From positions 2,986,176 to 3,050,175 of the forward strand of contig NZ_CP080649.1 of the NCBI RefSeq assembly GCF_019603315.1: a stretch of DNA of 64,000 nt. Reading direction: 5' to 3'. Numbering within the stretch: the stretch's first letter is position 1; each line of letters starts with the position of its first letter. The notes under the pieces are model-generated. The model saw only the letters and a list, made by a program, of their open reading frames with translations. It made no database searches and was not told the DNA's origin. The DNA is from Ruficoccus sp. ZRK36 (lineage in GTDB: Bacteria; Verrucomicrobiota; Verrucomicrobiia; Opitutales; Cerasicoccaceae). Below, piece by piece: positions 1 through 8,809 of the stretch. The position numbers and the translations under genes are program-made.

Positions 1-1848
1 CGCTATCAGGAGTCCGAGGGCCGCCAGCGCGAGCTCTTTGACATGACGATCGAGTTCGCCCGCGATCTTGCCGCTAAAAAGCCCGCCCCCGAGTACAAGC
101 CACCGGAGGCCTACGTGAGCAAAAAGCTCGCTCTCATGTCCGCCCAGGCCGAGCTCTGGCAGCGCCCCATCGGCGACCGTATGAGTGTCCTCGCCCTGGC
201 CTACCACCTGACTGGCGATGAAAAAATCGCCGAGCGCCTCCGCGACTACGTGCTGACCGCCTGCAGCTACCCGAACTGGGGCCTGCGCTCGAAGGGTATG
301 CACCTGGCCTCCAGCCATTTGGCCCGCGGCATCGCCATCGCCTACGACTGGGTGCCCGAGCTCTTCAGCGAGGAAGAAAAAGAAACCATCCGCAAGGCGA
401 TCACCTACCACGTCACCGACATCGAAGAAGGGCTGTACGGTAAGGCCTTCTGGGCGGTCTCCCTCTCCAATAACCACAACCACGTCAGCGTGGCAGCTCT
501 GGGCATATGTGGCGTTGCCTTCCTGAACGAGATCCCCCAAGCACCCACCTGGGCAGGCGGGACCATGCTGGATATGGAGCGTGTGGTCAAATACAACAAC
601 TCCGACGGCAGCACCCCCGAGAGCGCATCCTACTGGAACTACAGTTTCCGCTCGATCACGCAGTTTACCGGCGCCACCAAGAACATTCTCGACGTGGACA
701 AGCTGTTCGACAGCGACTTCATGCGTAACGCCATCAACTACCGCCTCTACAGCGGCACGCCCGACTTCCAGGGGCTGCTGCCCTGGGGCGCCGTCGGTAG
801 CTGGCCTCAGCCCCCTGCGGTGATGTACTTTCTGGCAGATCACTACGACAACCCCAACGGCCAGTTCCTCGGAGACCATACAGAGGTTACCGCGTGGGGC
901 GTGGGCTTCTCCGCTGTCGCCTACAACCCCGACATCCCCAGCGAACCGCCGACGATCCTCGACTACCGCCTGAGCGATCTCGACATCATTACCTCGCGCA
1001 GTGGCTGGGGCCCCGACGACTATGTTTTCAGCTTCAAGGCAGGTAAAAACCGCCGCAACCACGGGCACCTCGATGCCGGTGCCATCGCTCTCGCCTATGG
1101 CGGCGAATGGCTCTTGACCGCCCCGCGCTATGGCCACGGTAAGACCGATAACACCGGCGGCTACTGGGACTACAACGAGCGCCGCTGGACCTACTTCTCC
1201 CCCAGCACCGAGGGCGAGACCACGCTTCTGATCAACGGCAAGAATCAGCGCTTCGATGAAGAGGCCTACTCCAAGACCGACACCTTTATCACGCAGGACG
1301 AGTGGTGCTGGATGAGCGTTAATATGGACGAGGCCTACAACGACGTGAAGCGCATCCACCGTAACGTGCTTCACCGCCGTGGGGACTACCTGCTGGTCTT
1401 TGACGAGGTGATCGCCGACGAGCCCGTCACCATCGAGTGGCTTGCCCAGGTGCTGGCTTCTGGCACCGCCGAGGGTGACCGCATCCAGGTTGACGGTGAG
1501 GATGGCTCACTCGTCGTGCAGGCGCTGATCCCCCGCGACGCTGTCTTCACCCACCGCGAGCATACTGTCGCGCACTACGATGTGCCGGAGGACCGCCTCA
1601 AGACCTTCGCCTATAAAGTCGAGGGCACCGAGGAGCATTTCGTCACCGTCCTGCTCCCCAACGCAAAGGGCGAGCTTAACCCCGTCCAGTCCATCCAGAC
1701 CACCACGGCCACGGATGGCACCCAGACGATCATCGTCCAGGGTAACGGCTGGATCGACACCATCACCTACGGTAACGGCACAGTCCACGCCCAGCGCGCG
1801 GACGCTAATGGAAAGACCGAAGACGCGTTAACCGTGCCCCTCAAATAA
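1..1848 (+). CDS. Heparinase II/III-family polysaccharide lyase, 5' end outside the window
   Basis: The reading frame is open from base 1; the first ATG at 43 is internal, because upstream codons continue the alignment with the paralogue at 16453-19329. About 615 residues are visible. An N-terminal alpha/alpha-toroid carries the Asn-His cluster NHNHVSV (nt 469-492), and a C-terminal beta-sandwich carries RRNHGHLDAGA (about nt 1051-1083), both typical of heparinase II/III-type lyases that cleave uronic-acid glycans by beta-elimination. The signal peptide would lie upstream of the window. Unlike the 958-residue paralogue it ends right after the lyase fold, with no added binding domain. The substrate cannot be read from sequence. 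The family call is firm. Confidence 0.87.
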   Translation, partial: RYQESEGRQRELFDMTIEFARDLAAKKPAPEYKPPEAYVSKKLALMSAQAELWQRPIGDRMSVLALAYHLTGDEKIAERLRDYVLTACSYPNWGLRSKGMHLASSHLARGIAIAYDWVPELFSEEEKETIRKAITYHVTDIEEGLYGKAFWAVSLSNNHNHVSVAALGICGVAFLNEIPQAPTWAGGTMLDMERVVKYNNSDGSTPESASYWNYSFRSITQFTGATKNILDVDKLFDSDFMRNAINYRLYSGTPDFQGLLPWGAVGSWPQPPAVMYFLADHYDNPNGQFLGDHTEVTAWGVGFSAVAYNPDIPSEPPTILDYRLSDLDIITSRSGWGPDDYVFSFKAGKNRRNHGHLDAGAIALAYGGEWLLTAPRYGHGKTDNTGGYWDYNERRWTYFSPSTEGETTLLINGKNQRFDEEAYSKTDTFITQDEWCWMSVNMDEAYNDVKRIHRNVLHRRGDYLLVFDEVIADEPVTIEWLAQVLASGTAEGDRIQVDGEDGSLVVQALIPRDAVFTHREHTVAHYDVPEDRLKTFAYKVEGTEEHFVTVLLPNAKGELNPVQSIQTTTATDGTQTIIVQGNGWIDTITYGNGTVHAQRADANGKTEDALTVPLK

Positions 1849-2150
1849 ACCCTACCGACGGGATCGGCGCGCTGCACCTCAGCACCCCATCCCGCCAGCG
1901 AACCACTTGCTGCCGCCGGAAACAATACCCTCACCCCTCCGCCTGAACGCTCTGGACCACTGGTCCGGGCGGCAGTTGGGTATCTATCGTCGGCAGCCGG
2001 TCTCCGTCGCCTCTCCCGAGAGGCTCTATACTTCATAAGCCATCCCTACCGTATTACTCGCCCCCTACTGCCCATTATTGATACTACTTTATCAAAGAAA
2101 ACATAACCCCCAAGGCACCCCCTTGCCCCCAACCCCAACCATCGTTGCTT
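1849..2150. other. Intergenic region with a short hairpin
   Basis: This gap of about 300 bases lies between two lyase genes on the same strand. It holds a perfect 6-bp inverted repeat with a single-base loop (GGACCA/TGGTCC, 1954-1966), flanked by weaker CCGCC/GGGCGG complementarity. There is no T-run, so it is not a convincing intrinsic terminator. The 3' part is A/T-rich and then C-rich (CCCCAACCCCAACC) just before the next start. No open frame here looks like a gene. Confidence 0.4.
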
Positions 2151-5100
2151 ATGAAATTATGCCTATTGCTGGCCGCGTTTATCGTGGCCATATCCTCGGT
2201 GCGCGCTGAGCACCCGTTCATGGTCGTCACCGAGTCTGAGTACGCGAATCTCCAGGACCTCGCGAACTACGAGCCCTGGGCGACGATGAAGAGCGATGCC
2301 ATCTATCAGGCCAACGCCATGACCTACTCGACGACGGCCAACTACCGTACGCGAGCCGGGTATCTGGCCAGAATCATGAGCTGTAACGCGCTGGCCTATA
2401 TCCTCGACCCGGCCAACCGCGCCACCTATCGCGCCAAAATCATCGAACACATGCAGTATTGGGATACGTCGGTGGCGGCCAACCTGCGCGAAGAGCTCAA
2501 CACAACGACCTGGGACGACACGGTCCCCGTCGGCGCGGCTTTTATGAACTCGGTGCTGGCTTTGGACATCATTTACGATGACCTCACCAGCACACAGATC
2601 AGCTACATCGAGGGCCTGCTCGACAGTGTAGGGGAATCCTACTACGCCTGCCCAAATACGGCCTGGAAACTCAGCGGCTATGCCTGCCGGGGCATCTGGG
2701 CGATCTACACCGGTAACACGACCGAGCGCGACGCCGCCATCGCCGGATATCGCGAGGTCATGGAGGGCCACCTGACCGATGACGGTGTCTTCATCGATGG
2801 TCCGGGCTACGCAGCCGCCCGCCTCACCAGCTATGGGCGCGAGCAGAAGCACTTCTTTATGGACATCCTCGAGTATCAGGGGCTGGACAGCTGGTACACG
2901 GAGGAAAAAGTCATTAACGCCTTTGAGTGGGTAGCCGGCTATGCGCAGGCCCCATCCGGCCACCGTTGGGTCATCTGTGACTCATCCTATGGCACCTCAG
3001 CCGGCACCGACACCAGTTGGGCGACCGGCTTTAATCGCTCAACGGCTCTCTCCGAGACAGCGGCCTCATACGCACGCAACCTGCAACCAGACGAAGATAT
3101 GCCTGGGATGCTCAGCGCCTATCTCACTCTCTACAGTCAGCGCCCTGCGGCACGTGATCCGCGCAGCCGCCTGTTTATGGATGGTGGGGCCTTTTTCAAA
3201 GATCGCAGCAACACGGATCAAGCTCTGGGCGGAGTCCTCTGGAACTGCACCCGCAGCGGTGGACACAGCCGCTTCGAGGTCAACTCCGTATCGCTGGTCG
3301 GCTATGGTGCGTACCTGCTCGGGAACAGCGGCTACGCAGGCTGGGACGACCCCGTCCTCGGCTACAGCTGGACCTACCTGAAGCACCGCGCCGTCTCTGC
3401 CAATACGGTTCTCTTCGACTACACGGTCGTCGATGACTACACCCCCACCATCGTCAATAACCACGTGCACAAGTTCGGGTCTGGCCTGAGTGCAGGCTTT
3501 ACCGCGCCGGGCTTCGATCTGGCCCAGGGCGTAGCGGGCCCGGCCATTGACAACGGCGAGCATGTGCGGAACTTCGGTTTCATCCATCCCCAGGACGGTA
3601 TCGATGGTTACTTCGTCACCTGGGACCAGGTCGTTAACGATACCCCCGGTGGAGCCGCTAACGTCGTCTTCCACCCCTACTCGGACACCTACAGCACGAT
3701 CACCTCTGCCCAGGAGTACCAGTGGAGCATCGACGGCGACAACAACCCCAAGCTCACGGTCTTCCTCGCCACACCGCCGGATTCGGTCGAGTTCCACGGG
3801 GGCGGTTTTGCCAGCTACAGCTCAGCGCTCTCTCTTGAAGGGCAGTACATCAAATCCAACTACAGCACCTCGGCCAGCGACGGCTCTGGAAATATCGTCA
3901 CCGTGCTCTATCCCTCGGACGACTCTCACGCCAAGCCCACCATAACCCGCCTCACCGGCACCGGCTACACGGGCGCCCAGATCAGCCACAGTGCCACGGT
4001 GCTGGACTATGCGGTCGAGGCATCCTCGGCCGCGTCGAGTGTCAGCGTAGGCAGCGTTACCCTGGAGGCCGACAATGCGCTCTACCGGATGAGCAACGGC
4101 GTCCTCGATTGGTTTTACGCCGACGGCCTGAGCCTGAGCGATAACGCCTCCAGCCCCATCGGCTTCACTTCTAATCACCCGGCCATCGTCTACCTCAAGG
4201 ACGGCGTAGGCACCCTCATCCTGGAAGAAGATAGCACGATGACGGTTTCCTTCCCCGGTGCAACCGGCGTGCAGATCGATGGTGAGCCGGTTGAGGCGCT
4301 TGCCCTCGGGGATGGCACTTTCAAGTTCGAAGTCACTGCCGGTACTCATAGCATCGCCCTGCCCTCCGGCGCTCCGGCCAGTCTGATTATCGACGACGGT
4401 AATGCCGGCTACTCGGACAGCGGAAATCTCTTAATCAGCCAATACTCCGGCACCGGCTACGACGGCGACTACCGCCACGACCAGAACACAGGCGGCAGCC
4501 CTGAAAAGTGGTCGATCTGGGACCCGACGGCTGCGGGCAGCCCACTGGATGGCACCTACACGATATCGATGTACTGGCGGGCCTACAGTAACCGAGCCTC
4601 AAACGCCACCCTCCGCGTTTATCATAAAAGCGGATCCCTCAGCGACGCGAGCGGCGCCTATGATGAGCTAACGCTCGACCAGACGGAGGGCGACGCTAAC
4701 GGTGCCTGGACACAGATCAGCGGCACCTTTGACATGGATGCCACGGACTTCGTACAGCTCCTCAACACGGGCGCTGACGGCTACGTACTCGCCGACGCCG
4801 TGAAATTTGAGCGCACCTCAAACCCGGCGATCATCATCGACGATGGGAGCGCCGGCTACTCTGACAGCGGCGGGTTCATGGTCAGCCAATACTCCGGCAC
4901 CGGCTACGACGGCGACTACCGCCACGACCAGAATACAGGCGGCAGCCCCGAAAGGTGGGCCATCTGGTATCCGGCCTCTGCTGGCACGCCTGTGGCCGGG
5001 GTCTACACGGTCTCCATGTACTGGAAAGCAGCCAGCAACCGCGCCTCTAACGCCACGGTCCGCATCTACCATCAAAACGGTGCCATCAGCGACACCAGCG

Positions 5101-5267
5101 GCGAGTACGACGAGTTCATCGTGGATCAGACCGAGGGCAGTTCGAGCGGCGCATGGACACAGATCGGCGACAGCTTTGTCATGGATGCCTCGGACTTCGT
5201 GCAAATCCTCAACACAGGCGCTGACGGCTACGTGCTCGCCGACGCGGTGAAATTCGAGCTGCAGTAA
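2151..5267 (+). CDS. Secreted heparinase II/III-like lyase with two tandem golvesin/Xly-type C-terminal domains
   Basis: The start is placed at ATG 2151, giving 1038 residues and a clean signal peptide (MKLCLLLAAFIVAISSVRA); a TTG six bases upstream is less likely. Residues of about 30-320 form an alpha-helical toroid region. Residues of about 340-700 form the beta-rich domain with the lyase-like GGHSRFEVNSVSLVGYGAYL segment. Two copies of a roughly 140-residue domain follow (about 745-885 and 895-1038), each starting with IIDDG.AGYSDSG and ending GADGYVLADAVKFE. These resemble golvesin/Xly-type carbohydrate-binding domains. The two copies are also similar at DNA level, which points to a fairly recent duplication. 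A role in binding and cleaving an extracellular glycan is inferred. Confidence 0.75.
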   Translation: MKLCLLLAAFIVAISSVRAEHPFMVVTESEYANLQDLANYEPWATMKSDAIYQANAMTYSTTANYRTRAGYLARIMSCNALAYILDPANRATYRAKIIEHMQYWDTSVAANLREELNTTTWDDTVPVGAAFMNSVLALDIIYDDLTSTQISYIEGLLDSVGESYYACPNTAWKLSGYACRGIWAIYTGNTTERDAAIAGYREVMEGHLTDDGVFIDGPGYAAARLTSYGREQKHFFMDILEYQGLDSWYTEEKVINAFEWVAGYAQAPSGHRWVICDSSYGTSAGTDTSWATGFNRSTALSETAASYARNLQPDEDMPGMLSAYLTLYSQRPAARDPRSRLFMDGGAFFKDRSNTDQALGGVLWNCTRSGGHSRFEVNSVSLVGYGAYLLGNSGYAGWDDPVLGYSWTYLKHRAVSANTVLFDYTVVDDYTPTIVNNHVHKFGSGLSAGFTAPGFDLAQGVAGPAIDNGEHVRNFGFIHPQDGIDGYFVTWDQVVNDTPGGAANVVFHPYSDTYSTITSAQEYQWSIDGDNNPKLTVFLATPPDSVEFHGGGFASYSSALSLEGQYIKSNYSTSASDGSGNIVTVLYPSDDSHAKPTITRLTGTGYTGAQISHSATVLDYAVEASSAASSVSVGSVTLEADNALYRMSNGVLDWFYADGLSLSDNASSPIGFTSNHPAIVYLKDGVGTLILEEDSTMTVSFPGATGVQIDGEPVEALALGDGTFKFEVTAGTHSIALPSGAPASLIIDDGNAGYSDSGNLLISQYSGTGYDGDYRHDQNTGGSPEKWSIWDPTAAGSPLDGTYTISMYWRAYSNRASNATLRVYHKSGSLSDASGAYDELTLDQTEGDANGAWTQISGTFDMDATDFVQLLNTGADGYVLADAVKFERTSNPAIIIDDGSAGYSDSGGFMVSQYSGTGYDGDYRHDQNTGGSPERWAIWYPASAGTPVAGVYTVSMYWKAASNRASNATVRIYHQNGAISDTSGEYDEFIVDQTEGSSSGAWTQIGDSFVMDASDFVQILNTGADGYVLADAVKFELQ

Positions 5268-5311
5268 TCGCCCCGACATCGTGCGATAAGCATTGAGTTA
5301 AGGCTTTATCG

Positions 5312-5344
5312 AGGCGCGCATGGCCAGTCCGTGCGCGCCTTTTT
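5312..5344 (+). terminator. Rho-independent terminator
   Basis: A perfect 9-bp stem (AGGCGCGCA/TGCGCGCCT) with an 11-base loop is followed directly by TTTT. It lies 45 bases after the stop of the 1038-residue lyase, so that transcription unit probably ends here. Confidence 0.85.
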
Positions 5345-5362
5345 ATATCTGCCGCGCCGACA

Positions 5363-5387
5363 CAGTGTTATTTAAAATATAACACTG
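5363..5387. promoter_or_regulatory. Candidate operator: 9-bp inverted repeat CAGTGTTAT-N7-ATAACACTG
   Basis: This is a perfect 9-bp inverted repeat with an A/T-rich 7-base spacer, between the terminator of the upstream gene and the DUF6259 gene starting at 5538. It lacks a T-run, so a protein-binding site is more likely than a terminator. The cognate regulator is unknown; the LacI proteins of this window are candidates, but the site lacks the central CG typical of that family. Confidence 0.45.
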
Positions 5388-5537
5388 AAATTGTGTCCGC
5401 ATCTCCGTCCGTCGCCTCAATCATTGGTTCTATGGTATCAGTAGATAGATGCGCGACCATGTGGCGCATTGCTGGTAGCGCGTTTTGATCGACGAGCGAA
5501 AAAATCTGTATTCAATTTAAACACAATACTACCCCCT

Positions 5538-7568
5538 ATGAATCGACTCTTGCTCAATCAGCCTTCCGAGCACTGCGCGGTCTCGCTGGACCTGTCCCGG
5601 CTCTGGACACTGACCCTCGTGGATGCGGCCTCACCGGGGCACGTCCTTGCAACTCTCAGCAGCGATGATCCGCGCCTGGAGTGCTACGATAATAGTGAGA
5701 GCGCTTCCCGTACGCTCACCTGGCAGATGAGCAAACCCTTTGACCTGAAGGTACAGGTCGAGGTTCAACAGTGTGAGGATAACGTAACCGAACTGCGTGC
5801 CACGCTCGTCAACCGTACGGTAGATGCGACGCTCAAGGCCTTCCGCTGGGACGGTCTGCGCGTGCCGACGGAGAGCTCGGCGCTTCTTATCGCGAATGGG
5901 TCAGGGCGGCGCGTGACAGATTTCGAGCAGATGAACCTGCCTCCGCTGGCCTACCCCTCTGCGCAGTGTACGATGCCGTGGGTCGCGATGGATGGCCCCT
6001 CCGGCGGCGCCTATATCGGCATGCACGATCCGCAGGACGATGCCACGGAGTTCGGCTTCGAGTGGAGCTCCGCTTCGCAGGAGCTGACGCTATCACTCAC
6101 GCGCTACCCGTGGTGTCCACCGGGCCTACGCGTGGACCTGCCACCTGTCGTGGTAAAAAACTACACCGGGCACTGGTCCGAGGCTGCGTTCTTCTACCGT
6201 CGCTTCTTCGATCAGCATGGAACCGTCGCCAAGCCTCCGGCCTGGGTCGAGACCAACTCCGGCTGGCTGCTGGCCATCATGCGGCAGCAGAACGAGTCGC
6301 TTAACTATGACTATACGCACGGCATCGACGAGCTGGCCGAGATCGCACTATCCCGAGGGCTGGACACACTTGGGCTCTTTGGCTGGACCGCCGGGGGCCA
6401 TGACCACCTGTACCCCGACTACGACCCCGACCCCAGGATGGGTGGCCGCGAGGAGTTGAAGCAAGCCATCAAGCGCGCCCAGGCGCGGGGGCTGCGCGTC
6501 ATCCTCTACAGCAACGGCGTCATCATGGATACGGGCACGGCCTACTACCGCGAACTGGGCAAGCATGCCTGTAGCGTAGATGCCAACTCCCACGTCAACC
6601 TGGTTCAGATCAACAAATTTAACGATGCCACGCCGGTGGTCTTCGCGGATGCCTGCCCCGGCTCCCCGCAGTGGCGCAGGCGCATGCTCGCACTGGCTGA
6701 GCAAGCGCTTGAGCTCGGTGCGGACGGGCTGCTCTACGACCAGATCGGCGTCTACGGGCCACACGAGTGCCACCATCCGGACCATGATCATGCGGAGAAT
6801 CCGATGGGCGGATATACCACGGCACGCGTGCGCATGGTTGAGCAGATTGCCGCGCGTATGCATGAGCTTAACCCAGAGTTTGTCCTCGCCACGGAGTCGC
6901 TCATCGCCCCGGTGGCCCCGTACATGCACTTCATCCACGGCTATGGTTTCGGCTACGGGCTGACGACGAATGAGCAGGAACTGCGGGAGGCTTTCCCTGA
7001 CATGATCCGGCTCACCTTCCCGGATGTCATCGCGACGAACCGTATCGGCCAGCCCCTTTTCAACCGCCACATCGGCCACTATGCATTCATGCATGGTCTG
7101 CGCCAGGAGCTCGAAATCCGCTATGCGGACGATGTCCGGCTCAATCGCGGCGAAACGCTCGACTGGGAGGAGGCCTATCGCAACCCACTGGGCACGCCCC
7201 CCGACAAAGCCACCCTCCGGCACTCCATCGCCACCGGAGAGAAGATCTACATGGCCAGCTTGATCGGCTTCTGTAAGCGCAATACCGACATCCTCTATCG
7301 CGGGCGCTTTCTGTCCGATCTGGGATTTGCCCTGCACACGCAGGAGCTACGAGCACGTGCCTTCCTCGCCGAGGATGGACGGCTCGGTATCGTGCTGTGG
7401 AATCCCACCGACAAGCCCCTCACCCCTGCCCTGACGGTGCCCGGTGGCACATGTCTGCATGCCGATTCCCCCGAAGGTGAGCCCGCCGAGCCCTTCGCAG
7501 AGATGGCTCCGGAGTCGATCCGACTGGTTATTTACGAGCTCGACCTGCCTATTCCCACCGGCGGCTGA
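5538..7568 (+). CDS. DUF6259-type TIM-barrel, glycoside hydrolase-like protein
   Basis: The start is set at ATG 5538 (MNRLLLNQ), because the in-frame codons upstream lie in the leader. The protein is 676 residues with no signal peptide, so probably cytoplasmic. An N-terminal beta-sandwich (about 1-210) precedes a TIM-barrel. Barrel-strand segments visible include LGLFGWTAGGHDHLYPDYDP, GLRVILYSNG and ELGADGLLYDQIG, with acidic residues near strand ends as in retaining glycoside hydrolases. The best family match from memory is DUF6259, which is common in polysaccharide utilisation loci of Verrucomicrobiota and Lentisphaerota. Substrate and catalytic residues are not established. It probably acts on oligosaccharides made by the neighbouring lyases. 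Confidence 0.65.
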   Translation: MNRLLLNQPSEHCAVSLDLSRLWTLTLVDAASPGHVLATLSSDDPRLECYDNSESASRTLTWQMSKPFDLKVQVEVQQCEDNVTELRATLVNRTVDATLKAFRWDGLRVPTESSALLIANGSGRRVTDFEQMNLPPLAYPSAQCTMPWVAMDGPSGGAYIGMHDPQDDATEFGFEWSSASQELTLSLTRYPWCPPGLRVDLPPVVVKNYTGHWSEAAFFYRRFFDQHGTVAKPPAWVETNSGWLLAIMRQQNESLNYDYTHGIDELAEIALSRGLDTLGLFGWTAGGHDHLYPDYDPDPRMGGREELKQAIKRAQARGLRVILYSNGVIMDTGTAYYRELGKHACSVDANSHVNLVQINKFNDATPVVFADACPGSPQWRRRMLALAEQALELGADGLLYDQIGVYGPHECHHPDHDHAENPMGGYTTARVRMVEQIAARMHELNPEFVLATESLIAPVAPYMHFIHGYGFGYGLTTNEQELREAFPDMIRLTFPDVIATNRIGQPLFNRHIGHYAFMHGLRQELEIRYADDVRLNRGETLDWEEAYRNPLGTPPDKATLRHSIATGEKIYMASLIGFCKRNTDILYRGRFLSDLGFALHTQELRARAFLAEDGRLGIVLWNPTDKPLTPALTVPGGTCLHADSPEGEPAEPFAEMAPESIRLVIYELDLPIPTGG

Positions 7569-7721
7569 TCTCCGCCCGCGATGCGTTGGCAGGCCCTTGT
7601 TCACAAGGGGCGCAGTACGAGGCGCGCCATCCTTGGCTTGCCCATGGGCATGATTTGTGGGAGAGAACGTGCTGCTATTGGGCGATTCTCTGTTTACTAA
7701 GCCAGGCTTTAGCCAAGAACT

Positions 7722-8783
7722 ATGCCTTCCTGCGTCATTTTCTCTCCATTCCTGACCAGCCGTGTTCTGCAGCTGAGCCGTGCTTTTTCTCTGGAGGGGT
7801 ACGCGACACGTATCCTCACGCGCATACCAGGGCCTGACAACAACGCCGACGACGCTGTCTCGCGACGCCTTCAGGAGCAATTTCCAGACCCTCCCCTCGA
7901 AGACCTCTCCACGGTGCGCGTGGAGAGCTGCGATGTGCTCATCGTGCTGTGGAGCCAGTACCTGCCCATAGAGGAAGACGAGTGGACGCAGGCCACAGCC
8001 TGGGCACAGCAGAGCAAGCGAACGGTGCTGCTCGGTCTTAGCATCGACCGCCGTTACCCGCAGCGCTGCCGCTTCGAGCTGAAATCAATCGTGAGCCGTC
8101 GGCGCCTGCTAAAGAAGGCCAGCCGTGCCCTCAACGAGGATATCGCTCCCCTGCTCTCCCCCTTATCACTGCTGGTTAAACAGCGCTACTTCGGGCCGAG
8201 CATCCACCAGATGTTTCTCGCAGACCCAAGCCTGCGCCAGTTGATCTATTCGCCCGTAGCGCCGCCGGATCAGCGCGACCTGATCTTTAACTTTGTGGGT
8301 ACCCGTGAGAACGGACCCCGCGTGGAAATCACCCCCCGCATTGAGGATTGGCTGACCCGTCAAGGCCATGACATTGACATGCTTAAAGGCGAGCCCGGCC
8401 AGCCCGGTTTTTACTGGTGGGCGTATCCCTCTGGCTCCAAGTCCCTGACTTCCCAGCAGTACATCCAGCTCCTCGACCGCAGCCGTTTCACACTGTGTCT
8501 GCCAGGGTTTGCGGGTACGACCGAGCGTGTATGCGAGTCGATCCTGCGCGGCAGCGTCCCTGTGCTCGAGGCCATCGAGGTGCCCTTTTATCGTCTGCCT
8601 CTGCGCGACGGGCAGAACGCCATCATCGTGAAGCGCCGGAGCGACTGGCTATCGACAGTGCAGCGGCTCCTGAGCATGAGCCCCAGTGAGGTCGCTAAGT
8701 GCCAGCAGGGGGTCGACGAGCTACGCCAAAGCCTGGACTGGCCGCAACTGTGTCGCCGCATCGTCGCGCACGTACTGGCGTAA
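7722..8783 (+). CDS. Exostosin-like (GT47-type) glycosyltransferase
   Basis: A 353-residue protein without signal peptide. Its C-terminal third carries the exostosin signature: RFTLCLPGFAGTTERVCESI, then RGSVPVLEAIEVPFYRLPL, the usual segment around the nucleotide-sugar site in GT47 proteins. The N-terminal half (about 1-150) has SCDVLIVLWSQYLP and is poorly conserved. A biosynthetic transferase among degradative genes is unexpected. It may build a surface glycan or glycosylate secreted proteins. It follows the DUF6259 gene by 153 bases and converges on the sulfatase gene. No Shine-Dalgarno is obvious at ATG 7722, so the exact start is uncertain. Confidence 0.65.
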   Translation: MPSCVIFSPFLTSRVLQLSRAFSLEGYATRILTRIPGPDNNADDAVSRRLQEQFPDPPLEDLSTVRVESCDVLIVLWSQYLPIEEDEWTQATAWAQQSKRTVLLGLSIDRRYPQRCRFELKSIVSRRRLLKKASRALNEDIAPLLSPLSLLVKQRYFGPSIHQMFLADPSLRQLIYSPVAPPDQRDLIFNFVGTRENGPRVEITPRIEDWLTRQGHDIDMLKGEPGQPGFYWWAYPSGSKSLTSQQYIQLLDRSRFTLCLPGFAGTTERVCESILRGSVPVLEAIEVPFYRLPLRDGQNAIIVKRRSDWLSTVQRLLSMSPSEVAKCQQGVDELRQSLDWPQLCRRIVAHVLA

Positions 8784-8809
8784 GCGCAGGCCTGCGCGCC
8801 TGACTCGAT

